A DNA stretch of 64,000 nucleotides from Anodontia alba (Eukaryota; Mollusca; Bivalvia; Lucinida; Lucinidae): contig OZ024827.1 in the NCBI GenBank assembly GCA_964016985.1, positions 57,393,507-57,457,506 of the forward strand, given 5' to 3'. This document shows, piece after piece, positions 8,356-20,060 of this stretch; positions within the stretch are counted from its first letter, which is position 1; every line of letters starts with the position of its first letter. Under the pieces are notes generated by a model. It made no database searches. It saw only the letters and a program-made list of their open reading frames with translations, and had not been told where the DNA came from. Made by a program: the position numbers and the translations under genes.

Positions 8356-10555
8356 ATGGGAATGTTTAATAATCTAGATTTTAAACCCGAAAAAAAAACA
8401 TTCAACCCCGCCCTCGCAATCCTTATTATTAGCTCACCTGAGCACGAAGTGCTCATGGTGAGCTATTGTGGTCAGTCAATGTCCGTCGTCCGTCGTGCGT
8501 CGTCCGTCGTCCGTCGTGCGTCGTGCGTCGTGCGGCGTCAACAATTGCTTTAAAAGCCTACTCCTCCTACATCCCTGGGCCAATTGACTTGATACTTGGT
8601 AGGAAGCATCGGGGTGACTTGTAGATCAAAAATAGTTAAAATTGTTATGATCGGAAATCCAAGATGGCCGCCATAGCGGCCATCTTGAAAATCTATTTTT
8701 CGCTTCTTCTCCTGAACCGAAAGGCCAATTGACACAAAATTGCTAGGAAGCATCAGGGTGACTTGTAGATCAAAAATAGCTAAAATCGTGCCGATCGGAA
8801 ATCCAAGATGGCCGCCATCTTGAAAATCTATTTTTCGCTTCTTCTCCTGAACCGAAAGGCCAGTTGACTCCAAACTTGCTAGGAAGCATCAGGGTGACTT
8901 GTAGATCAAAAATAGCTAAAATCGTGCCGATCGGAAATCCAAGATGGCCGCCAAGGCCGCCATCTTGAAAATCTACTTTTTTGCTTCTTCTCCTGAACCG
9001 AAAGGCCAAACTTGCTAGGAAGCATCAGGGTGACTTGTAGATGAAAAGGAGCTAAAATCGTGCCGATCGGAAATCCAAGATGGCCGCCATGGTGGCCATC
9101 TTGAAAATCTATTTTTTGCTTCTTCTCCTGAACCGAAAGGCCAATTGACTCCAAACTTGCTAGGAAGCATCAGGATGACTTGTAGATAAAAAATAGCTAA
9201 AATCGTGCCGATCGGAAATCCAAGATGGCCGCCATGGCCGCCATCTTGAAAATCTATTTTTTACTTCTACTCCTAAACCCAAAAGCCAAGTGACTCCAAA
9301 CTTGGTAGGAGGCATTGGGGTGACATAGATCAAAAATAGCTAAAATCGTGCCTATCGGAAATCCAAGATGGCCGCCATGGCAGCCATCTTGAATATATAT
9401 TTTTCGCTTCTTCTCCAGAACCGAAAGGCCAGTTGACTCCAAACTTGGTAGGAAGCATCTGGGTGACTTGTAGATCAAAAATAGCTAAAATCATGCCGAT
9501 CGTAAAACCAGGATTGGTGCCATGGCAGCCATCTTGAAAATCTATTTTTTGTTTCTTCCTCTGAACCGAAAGGCCAGTTGACTCGAAACTTGGTAGGAAG
9601 CATTTGGGTGACTTGTAGATCAAAAATAGCTAAAATCATGCCGATCGTAAATCCAAGATGGCCGCCATGGCGTCTATCTTGAAAATCTATTTTTCGCTTC
9701 TTCTCCTAAACCCAAAAGGCACTTGACTCGAAACTTAGTGGGAAGCATCAGGGTAACTTGTAGATCAAATATAGCTAAAATCGTTCTGATCAGAAATCCC
9801 AGATGGCCACCATGGCCGCCATCTTGAAAATCTATATTTAGCTTCTTCTGCACCGAAAGGCCAATTGACTCCAAACTTCGTAGGAGACATTAGGGTGACT
9901 TGTAGATCAAAAATAGCTAAAATCGTGCCAATCGGATATCCAAGATGGCCGCCATGGCAGCCATTTTGAAAATCTATTTTTCGCCTCTTCTCCTGAACTG
10001 AAAGGCCAGTTGACTCGAAACTTGGTAGGAAGCATTGGGGTGACTAGTAGATCAAAAATAGCTAAAATCGTGCCGATCGTAAATCCAAGCTGGCTGCCAT
10101 TTAGAGTGTTCAAATGATCACGCTCAATTGACTGGCATGCCATATATCTTCTTCTTCAAAATAAAGAACTGCTTAAATGATGATCTTTTCATTAGTTGCG
10201 ATGACAGGATTGGAAAAATGTTGCATAACATCTGCATATCTGCAGTGGCTATGTCACTCAGGTGAGCAACCCGTGGCCCGTGGGCCTCTTGTTTGAGTTA
10301 CTAAAGAAAGATCACTGCATCTGGTTTAGTTCGGTGGATTGGTGACAAAAAATCAACAAAGATGGCGGAGCTATTGATATTTACAAGGCAATGTTGCCCT
10401 TGTTGCCTAAAAAGAGATTGACTCTTCCTGGATATAAATGTTGCGGGTCCGGTAATCCCCAGAATTTAGGAAAATCAACTAATGAAGTTGATGAAATTTG
10501 CATGAAACTTGATTACTGTTATTCAAATGGCGTACCAAAAAGTGAATGTGATTAA
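8356..10555 (+). pseudogene. Phospholipase A2-like Polinton protein, split by a Helentron-like element
   Basis: ATG at 8356 starts MGMFNNLDFKPEKKTFNPAL and is cut at 8430 by the insertion. Coding signal resumes after 10293. Near 10350-10555 the frame reads KDGGAIDIYK, then LTLPGYKCCGSGNPQN, NEVDEICMKLDYCYSNG, and a TAA at 10553-10555. LPGY..CGxGNP and the C...xDYCY helix are the calcium-loop and catalytic-helix signatures of PLA2 domains, as in parvovirus capsid N-termini and some Polintons, where they help breach membranes. The catalytic His of the HD pair is Leu here (CTT 10508-10510), so the enzyme would be inactive. The second position Gly of MG could be a myristoylation site (inference). 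Confidence 0.65.
8431..10293 (+). mobile_element. Helentron-like tandem-repeat element, copy 2, complete
   Basis: The 5' end is a 34-base hairpin, 8431-8464: AGCTCACC TGAGCAC, loop GAA, complementary arm with one bulged T. After a CGTCGTGCG-rich stretch follow about eleven units of 136-146 bp containing GATCGGAAATCC and GATGGCCGCCAT. Near the 3' end, CTCAGGTGAGC at 10257-10267 is the exact inverse of GCTCACCTGAG at 8432-8442, followed by a short hairpin GGCCCGTGGGCC at 10275-10286 and the terminus CCTCTTGTT. Subterminal inverted repeats, terminal hairpins, tandem units and insertion between T bases fit non-autonomous Helentrons. No coding gene inside. Confidence 0.75.

Positions 10556-10563
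<8 letters not shown>

Positions 10564-10587
<24 letters not shown>
10564..10587 (+). repeat. A-run upstream of the integrase start
   Basis: 24 A bases between the PLA2 stop and the integrase ATG. Confidence 0.9.
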
Positions 10588-11626
10588 TGGGAAAAAGCAA
10601 GAGTAAAACATTCGGCGAAAAGGTACAAAGAATTTAATAGTGAAACCCGTTATCGGAACAAAATATAAACTTGATTTGGGGAAGAAGAAAAAACCACAAA
10701 TGACGCGTTAGCCGATGAATTGCATAAACCAATAAAAAGATAGTTTCAGAAAAGGCCAGTCATTGAGGTTGGGATTGATAATACATGGTCCGCTGATTTG
10801 GTTGATATGACCTCTTTTGCTAAATTTAATAAAGGAATGAACTATCTTTAAACAATCATTGATATTTTCAGTAAGTATGCATGGACAGTGCCAGTGAGAG
10901 ATAAAACTGGGTCTTCTGTCACTTAAGCATTTGAAAAGGTAATAGTTAGCAGTAAAAGAAAACCAGAAAATCTTTGGGTTGATGAAGGCAGAGAATTTTA
11001 CAATAGTTAGTTTAAGAAGCTCCTGGAGAAAAATGGAATTTTAATGTATCATACATTTAATGAGGGAAAAGCTGTTGTTGTAGAGCGGTTTAATAGAACA
11101 TTGAAAAATATAATGTGGAAGCGTTTTACCGCAAAAAATACAAACAAATATCTACATGTTCTTCCTTCAATCTTAGAAAAATATAACAATACATTTCACA
11201 GAACTATCAAAATGACCCCCAAAGAAGCAAGTCAAAAGACAAACAAGGGGCGGGTTTATTTCAGTTCATTAAAAGATATAAAGACAAGAATAGCTCCAAA
11301 GTTCAAACCAAATGATCAAGTTCGAATTAGTAAATATAAGAGTAAATGTGAAAAAGGGTTATACCCCAAACTGGACTAAGGAAATCTTTGTTGTAGATAA
11401 GGTTAACATGACAAATCCTGTGACATATAATTTGAAATATCTGAAAATGGAAAGATATTGGGTTCTTTTTACCAGCAAGAATTGGCTCGTGCTAAACAAA
11501 AAAAATATTTAGGATCGAAAAGGTGCTCAAATGTGACAATAAAAAGAAGAGGACTCTTGTAAAATGGTCAGAATATTCTGATGAATATAATTCATGGGTT
11601 CCTTTTGGAGATCTTATTAATTTATA
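10587..11626 (+). pseudogene. Polinton retroviral-type integrase with C-terminal chromodomain
   Basis: ATG at 10587 opens a short Lys-rich stretch. The core reads IEVGIDNTWSADLVDM (first catalytic Asp in SADL), FSKYAWTVPVRDK, LWVDEGREF (second Asp) and VVERFNRTLK (catalytic Glu), all three DDE residues being present. After NNTFHRTIKMTPKEA and an SH3-like segment (RIAPKFKPNDQVRISKY), a frame change leads to a chromodomain-like end VKWSEYSDEYNSWVPF, with a stop at 11624-11626. In-frame stops at 10741, 10849, 10924 and 11008 show decay. Polintons use this enzyme to insert their DNA with 6-bp duplications. The catalytic residues survive but the frame does not. Confidence 0.85.
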
Positions 11627-11650
11627 AAACAATATTAATATATAATATAA

Positions 11651-11986
11651 TGGAAAAATTGAAAGAACCAATTGTCTTTTGGCACAGCTAAATAAATATG
11701 CGGCGGCATATAGAAAGAGTTATAGACTTTGTGGAGGAGTTCCTTTTTCAATTCAAATTGCTTTTGGCTTATTGGTTGCAGGGCAGTCGCGGCTCTTATT
11801 CCTGCTGTTCCGATAGCAATCGCAATAGTTGGCGCAATTCCTGCTGGAATTACTGTTATTTTAAGATTCGCAAAACTCGAAGAAAGAAAGCTAGTTACAA
11901 AGCACACCCGAATTTTTAAACAACCCTTTACGGAAGCCCGTATTATGAGTGCAGGAAAAGATGTTGCTGAACAAGAAGTAATCAAA

Positions 11987-12023
<37 letters not shown>

Positions 12024-12176
12024 AAAAATTCTCCAGAATATTAAAAATTGAGAAAGAACCTAACTATGTTTCACCCCCCCCCCCCCTCGAGAGATATATG
12101 AAACATTACAAACTCAGTGGATACTATTCGGCAAATGACGAAGTAAATTACCCCTCACGAGAGATATATAATTAGG
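11651..12176 (+). pseudogene. Hydrophobic Polinton protein, frameshifted
   Basis: ATG at 11651 starts MEKLKEPIVFWHS followed by a stop. The signal continues in neighbouring frames: AAAYRKSYRLCGGVPFSIQIAFGL, then AVAALIPAVPIAIAIVGAIPAGITVIL (a strongly hydrophobic segment long enough to span or insert into a membrane), FAKLEERKLVTKHTRIF, and after an A33 run FSRILKIEKEPNYV and ERYMKHYKLSGYYS to the stop near 12175. The order (amphipathic start, hydrophobic core, basic tail) suggests a membrane-active or membrane-anchored virion protein. I recall unnamed homologues in Polintons but cannot name a function. At least two frame changes. Confidence 0.5.
11989..12021 (+). repeat. A33 homopolymer within a coding region
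   Basis: 33 A bases inside the hydrophobic protein gene; a C13 run follows at 12074-12086 in the same gene. Confidence 0.95.
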
Positions 12177-12207
12177 TTTAAAGAAATTACTATATATTAT
12201 TTTATAA

Positions 12208-12426
12208 ATGAAAGGAAAATCGGTTATTGCAAATGAAATTGATAATTACAAAAATGTAATCGATAGAAAAGAATATAAAAGTATATACGCAGCCGGCAAA
12301 GACCTTAATATTAATCCTGAGTTAATCAAATACTGTTGTGAAGGAAAAAATAACGTAAAAAGCGGATTCTCTAAAAATGATGGAAGGAGATATAGGTTTA
12401 TTTATTTTTTATATATATATATATAA
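12208..12426 (+). CDS. Small Polinton protein with NUMOD-like DNA-binding pattern
   Basis: A 72-codon ORF starting at ATG 12208. The text KSIYAAGKDLNINPELIKYC, then GKNNVKSGFSKNDGRRYRFIY resembles the NUMOD/IENR-type helix-turn-helix repeat found next to homing endonucleases (S-I-x-A-A-x-x-L-x-I-x-x-x-x-I followed by G..F/W). A DNA-binding or regulatory role is inferred. Its last codons run into a TATATA stretch, so the native end may differ. It is one of the few open frames left in this Polinton and lies directly before the DNA polymerase. Confidence 0.45.
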   Translation: MKGKSVIANEIDNYKNVIDRKEYKSIYAAGKDLNINPELIKYCCEGKNNVKSGFSKNDGRRYRFIYFLYIYI

Positions 12427-13488
12427 TATAATTTAAAGAAAAAACATGAAAACACTTAAAGATGCGAGTATATATAATAATATGGAAATAAATAAAAAAA
12501 AACATGAAAGGGCTTAACGACATGAGCATATATAATAATATGAAAATAAGACTGGGTGGAAAACCTTTAAATGCAAAAACGATGGGAGATTACTACTAAC
12601 TTTATCTAACGACTGATGTTCTAATACTCGCAGATGTCTTTGAAATGTTTAGATAGACGGGTATGCAATATTATAACTTAGATCCATCTCATTATTTTAG
12701 CAGCCCAGGATTCGCTTGGGATGCTATGTTAAAGGTGACAGGTGCCAGCTTGGAATTAATAACTGATATTGATATGTACCTAATGGTAAAAAAAGGTCTG
12801 CGTGAGGGTGTAAGCTATATTGCTAACAGATATTCAAAACCCAATAATAAGTACCTGAGTGATTATGATAAAGGTAAAGAGAGTTTTTATTTAATGTATT
12901 TAGATTCTAATAATCTTTTTGGTTGGGCAATGAGCCAGCCACTGCCAACAAGTAAAGTTAAATGGTTGAAAAGTAATAAATGGGACAACATATTTAAAAA
13001 GAAGCAAGATATTGGGTATTTCATTGAATGTGATTTAGTGTATCCCGACAATTTACATGATTTGCATAATGATTATCCCCTTGCTCCTGAAAAACTAATG
13101 GTTCAAGATGAATGGCTATCACCTTATTGCAAACATCTAAAAGAAAAGTTTGATCTACAAAGTGACAAAACATCAAAGTTGATTCCAACTCTCTTTAATA
13201 AAGAGAAGTATGCATTGCATATTAGAAATCTTGAATTGTTCTTAGAACTTGATATGAAACCTACTAAAATTCACAGAGTTCTTCAATTTAATGAATGGAC
13301 TTGGTTAGAAAAATATATTGCTTTTTTTACAACCATGAGATCAAAAGCAAAAAATAATTTCGAAAAAGATTATTTTAAGCTGATTAATAACTCTCTCTTT
13401 GGCAAAACTATGGAAAATTTGAGAAAGAGAATAAATATATAAAACATGCTGCAAAAGCCAATTTCCTATCTGGTAAAAAGTTTAATAA

Positions 13489-14474
13489 AAAAAAGGTAAG
13501 AGAAAAGTCCAGGGAGCGCCACAATCACAAACCGCAGCCCTTCCCAGACCCCAAGAGGAAGAGGAAACCGACAAATCTAAACAAGCACAAACCGAACAAA
13601 CGTACGAAAAGCACTAAGATTAGCTTAGCTCTCTCTTCCCCAAGCGAGGCAACCGCAACACCAAAAGGACTGAAAAACACAAGAACAAAATGACACAACA
13701 AACCGCCCCGCAGAACAAACCACAAAGCAACAAAGAGCAAGACCAACACCGGGACCACTGCCTTAGAACGGTCGGTAGAGCAAACCACCGGGGGGTTTAA
13801 AGCACCCTCACAGCCAGCCAACTCCACCCTGGGTCCCGATGCTACTCTTAATACAGAAATACATAAAAATTCGGTTCGCATAAAGGCTCCCAACTCAGTC
13901 AATGCATCAAAGCAAAAACATAAAAATCAAATTAATCACTATAATAAACAAAGACGAGTACTCATGGCTAATTCTATTGTATGCCAGAGTAAATGAAAAC
14001 CAATAGTTGAACCAAGCCAAAGACATATCATCAAGCCCCAACCCACTGGTTAAAGTTTTACGAAGAGGCCGTCATTGAGTCTGAGTCCCGAACCGCCGTC
14101 GTGCAATTAAAGAGTGAAGCATAGCCATCAACAATGATTGGGTTGACAACTAGGCATGCAGTCTGCCGCATAATATCCAGGCTATAGCCAATTCTTTTAT
14201 AACGGTTAATAAGTTTTCTGAATTGCTCCGAAAAGTTAGATTTACCAACAATTTTTCTAAATCTGTACACTAAGTCACCGTAAAATTCGGGTTCCGATAT
14301 ACCTTGTTGCAGAAGTGTTTTCAGACTGACGCTATATTTTTCTAACAAGGCACTGTGTCTGCGATAAAATTTCGAAAACGCCTTACGAAGTTTAAAATAA
14401 CGATAGTCCTGCCTAAGAAGTTTGGCAGTAAGGGCTTTATTACGGTAGTTAAAGTCATTAAGATTTATTTTCAT
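13489..14474 (-). mobile_element. Family R retroelement, 5'-truncated, inserted between polymerase motifs B and C
   Basis: Read on the minus strand: a 139-codon C-terminal coding piece (14474-14058), then the 3' tail shared with four other places in the window, ending CTGGACTTTTCTCTTACC before an A8 (T8) tract. This copy links tail and coding region and so shows what the other tails belong to. Possible flanking similarity CTGGTAAAAAGTTT (left) and CTGGTTAAAGTTTT (14046 region) is probably coincidental, as the right one is inside the element. Confidence 0.7.
14058..14474 (-). pseudogene. C-terminal fragment of a retroelement polyprotein (family R)
   Basis: Open frame of 139 codons: NDFNYRNKALTAKLLRQDYR, YFKLRKAFSKFYRRH, LLQQGISEPEFYGDLVYRF, YSLDIMRQTACLVVNPI and a terminal FNCTTAVRDSDSMTASS. 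I recognise this as the C-terminal part of a very common reverse-transcriptase-containing polyprotein in bivalve, coral and amphioxus genomes, though I cannot assign its clade with certainty. The RT core itself is missing because the copy is 5'-truncated near DFN. The frame is intact within the fragment, suggesting a relatively young insertion compared with the host Polinton. Confidence 0.6.
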
Positions 14475-15143
14475 TAAACTTATTTTCAGTTAATCGAATA
14501 AAAGAACAATTAGTTCTAAATAGACCTATTTATGTTGGAATGGCCATATTTGATTTGTCCAAACTATTAATGTATGATTTCCATTACAATTACATGTTAA
14601 ATAAGTACGAAGGAAAGAACATACGATTAATGTTTACAGACACTGACAGCTTGTTTTATGAAATTAAAACTGAAGATGCTTACAAAGATTTGTATGAGAA
14701 AAAGAAGATCAAAAATACTTCCTTGATACTTCCGATTATCCAAAAAATAGCAAATGTTATCCTGAAGAAAATAAAAAGGTAAATGGAAAAATGAAAGATG
14801 AGGCTGCTGGGACACCAACCAAATAGTTTGTCGACCTAAGAAGTAAAATGTATTCATATTATTTAGATGATAAATGTATTTAAAAATGTAAAGGTGTTGT
14901 TAAAGGGGTTGTCAAAAATAATGCCATTTGATGATTACCGAGATGTATTTTTTATTTCTACACAAAAGATGCATTCCATGAAATAATTTATTCGCATAAT
15001 CACAAAATAAAGAGCTATGAAATAACAAAAAGCACCCTTTCTTGCTATGACAATAAAAGGTACATTTTAGAAGACAGTAAGACATCATTAGCATATGGGC
15101 ATAAAATATTTTTGGGTGATTTGTAATCTTCTAAATTTTTATG

Positions 15144-15468
15144 GTGCTTTAAACAGCTATTAGACACGCTGTTTTGTCGGCGTTGGCGTAAGAGAATATA
15201 TAAAATCATTTTTGAAAAGGACTGGGGATCGGGTATTTACTAAAAAAATCTTAAATCGTTCCTGAAAGGGATCCCGCTACACTTCTTATAAAATCGTTTC
15301 AGATTTCATGCAAAATCCGACCTCCGTACCCACAAGCCATCTGCTCTGCGATGGCAAGGCCGGCCCTATTCGGTGCATCAAAGATGCACCTGCCCTCGGT
15401 CGGATTTTTTGCTTGATGAAATTTCAGATGATTTTTTCTAAAGTGCTTTAAACACCTAATAGACGCGA
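15144..15468. repeat. Foldback hairpin flanked by direct repeats
   Basis: Direct repeats GTGCTTTAAACA(G/C)CTA at 15144 and 15443 (299 bp apart) flank an imperfect inverted repeat, arms 15297-15322 and 15398-15429 (around GCAAAATCCGACC and its complement). Inside is a perfect 8-bp stem GGTGCATC-AAA-GATGCACC at 15372-15390. It lies just after the polymerase gene, so it could be part of the Polinton end or a separate small element. Confidence 0.6.
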
Positions 15469-15469
15469 A

Positions 15470-15880
15470 AAAACTTCCCTAATAATCTTTTAAAGTATTA
15501 TAAAAACTAAGAAGACAGGATGTGTTGTAGTAGAGGAAATGTTAGGGGTTCTAGGTAACTCAGGAAAGCTTGATTTTCCGAAATGGCCCATAACCAACAT
15601 TTCCTACACTACTAGGAGGTTATTAGATTGTTTTATTTTCTTTTCTCTGTCGAATAAAATGTCTAGGCACGATATTCGGGGATGTGGATAGGGGTAACAA
15701 AAATCGCTAATCATTAAAATTTTAGCCCTTTAATCAGTAATCGATAAAGCTATTTTCACAAAAATACGTATATTTAGGATTTTTTAGACTTAATTATTAA
15801 ATTTTAAGCCCCCCAAAATTGCTAATGACTAAAATATAAAGCCTTTAATCGCTAATCATAAAAAATAAGGCCATTAATCG
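15470..15880. other. AT-rich non-coding stretch with TAATCGCTAATC-like repeats
   Basis: No gene seen. Between 15700 and 15895 the words GCTAATCA, TTAATCGCTAATC and TTTAAT(C/T) recur irregularly, probably an old short tandem repeat. Confidence 0.5.
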
Positions 15881-16096
15881 CTAATCGCTTAACCCCATCC
15901 TGACCATATTTGGGTGTGTAGTGGAAATAAAACGGACTTCATTCAAGTGCATTACTGTGACGGCAGGCAGCGTTTGCTTTCTGATGTCTGTAAACGACAA
16001 AGCGGTAAACTGAAAGAAATAGTACTGTACATAAAACGTAATGGCACACAAAATTATGAAAACATATTTCTTTTGGGGAAAATTTCCTTCTTTCAA
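15881..16096 (-). pseudogene. DEG/ENaC (acid-sensing) sodium channel-like fragment
   Basis: A minus-strand open frame: YVFIILCAITFYVQYYFFQF is a hydrophobic segment like the first transmembrane helix, followed by LPAVTVMHLNEVRF. The latter resembles the post-TM1 signature of DEG/ENaC/ASIC channels, which reads FPAVT.CN.N..RF; here Cys-Asn is Met-His. About 30 codons of possible N-terminal cytoplasmic sequence (VAISYQTTYAMQSKLKYLLG) lie upstream in a shifted frame with a stop between. It could be one exon of a gene or, more likely, a decayed copy. No neighbouring exon was found. Confidence 0.4.
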
Positions 16097-16306
16097 ACTG
16101 ATTTGAAGAATCTACCCAATAAGTATTTTAATTTTGATTGCATGGCGTACGTCGTCTGGTATGAAATGGCTACGTCGCTTCTCATCAGAAGAGACATGAC
16201 TTCGAATCCCGTAGATGGCCTCATTTTTTACTATTGTTTAATAAACATTTTCTTAGTTTTGCTTTTCTTTCTATTTATTTTTTTGTTTATTTTGCATACA
16301 AGCTAA

Positions 16307-17380
16307 TGAAATAATGTATTTTGCATGCAAACTCAAACTAATGAAAATGCGAAGGAGCAGGATTTACATGTGTGCCCAGTGAAGACTTGTTTTAGCCTGG
16401 ACACTCATGCACTCTCATCAGAATCTTTACTGTGTATCCCAATGATAGCTAACAGCCGAAAGCTTAGTCATGGGGCCAGCAAAGACTGAACAGACTGCGT
16501 GGATGAGCGGGCTGATCTGCGTCTTCGCTGGGCTCACATATAATTGTGAAGAAATTGAAATGCTTCGGCCTAGTTATCAGTACTGTGAAGCTCATTGATG
16601 ACTTTAACGCCAAATGTTGTAGACGTTTATAGCTAGGGCTCCATAACTTTTGGTGACATTATACTTGGCAGTTTTAACTGTGTGCTCTAAAATATGACAA
16701 AAATATATGCGGTAATATTACCAATATGGCAAACCATCATCAATCGCTGATTATGATAAAAATTAATAAGATATTCTTATCGGATAAAGATATATATATT
16801 TTTGCCAGGGCAACACAAAACTAGGTAATTGGAATGCTGCTTGTCATGCACAATAAAATAATTGACAAGTAACAAATTAAAATCAATGGAATAATAAACA
16901 CTTTACCTTTCCTGGTTAAAATCACATACACCTTAGATTGTTTGGATGAAGAAATCAGTTTTGTTTCCATGGCAACACATTTTTTCTTTAGCTTCCTCTT
17001 CTTCAACGCGTCGTTTCTCAAACAAACTTTCAATGAAATTGTACATGCAGCGTACCTTTAGGTTACTGTATATTCTTTCCATTGTAATATTTATAGTTCA
17101 GGAAAACATCAATGCCACTCACTTTGTTGACCTATCTACATCTGTGGTCGGGACCATGGTTGCCCCACTCATGGCTTTCTTGAGCTCTGGTTGCAGATTG
17201 CCATAGAAATTTTGAAACTGCTTTGTTTCACCATAGTGTTTGTGATTAAATGTGGTTTTCTTTGCTCTTTCATTGATGGGGTAGAGGACCCTTACATAGA
17301 CCGAACGCTGCATCAGATCTACGGGCTAGGTTTCGTGAGTAAAACTAGTTTAAGCTCCTACACCTTCCCTAGTAGTTTTT
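16307..17380. other. Non-coding region without a recognised gene
   Basis: Short hydrophobic ORFs at 16946-17206 and 17191-17382 (plus strand) and 17119-17313 (minus strand) are unassigned. The text VVGTMVAPLMAFLSSG in the first is weakly transporter-like but has no supporting neighbours. Confidence 0.4.
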
Positions 17381-19915
<2,535 letters not shown>

Positions 19916-20060
19916 CTCTTATTTATCAATGTAATGACTGCAATACAATATAAACAATATAAAATGTGGCATATAGAAACAAAATAACTGACATAATATG
20001 ACAAACAACATTATTGTTAGCACTCTCGGCAGAAATACAGCAGACGATAAAATGGTGATA

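Larger units (their letters stand above)
12576..15126 (+). pseudogene. Family B DNA polymerase of the Polinton, N-truncated and split by a retroelement
   Basis: Coding signal begins at about 12576 (LTTDVLILADVFEMF) and is open from 12663 to 13442: YYNLDPSHYF, motif A in YLDSNNLFGWAM, and motif B in KLINNSLFGKTMENL. After the insertion at 13489-14474 it resumes with KEQLVLNRPIYVGMAIFD and motif C FTDTDSLF (about 14633-14656). The thumb/C-terminus is then in fragments (KMYSYYLDD, KSYEITKSTLSCYDNKR, TSLAYGHKIFLGDL) with the final stop at 15124-15126. These are the three palm motifs of protein-primed family B polymerases that copy Polinton DNA. The exonuclease domain expected upstream is absent. 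Stops occur at 13440, in the thumb and elsewhere, so it is inactive. Confidence 0.85.

Noticed and set aside
4000..10143. ORFs with MESIGLSVQEKKRKIDFQDG-like text in the tandem units
   Set aside because: Chance frames across the non-coding tandem units; present in opposite strands of the inverted copies and disrupted by frequent stops.
16946..17206. SLC5-type transporter exon (VVGTMVAPLMAFLSSG)
   Set aside because: The similarity is short and hydrophobic, and no flanking motif of the family is present.
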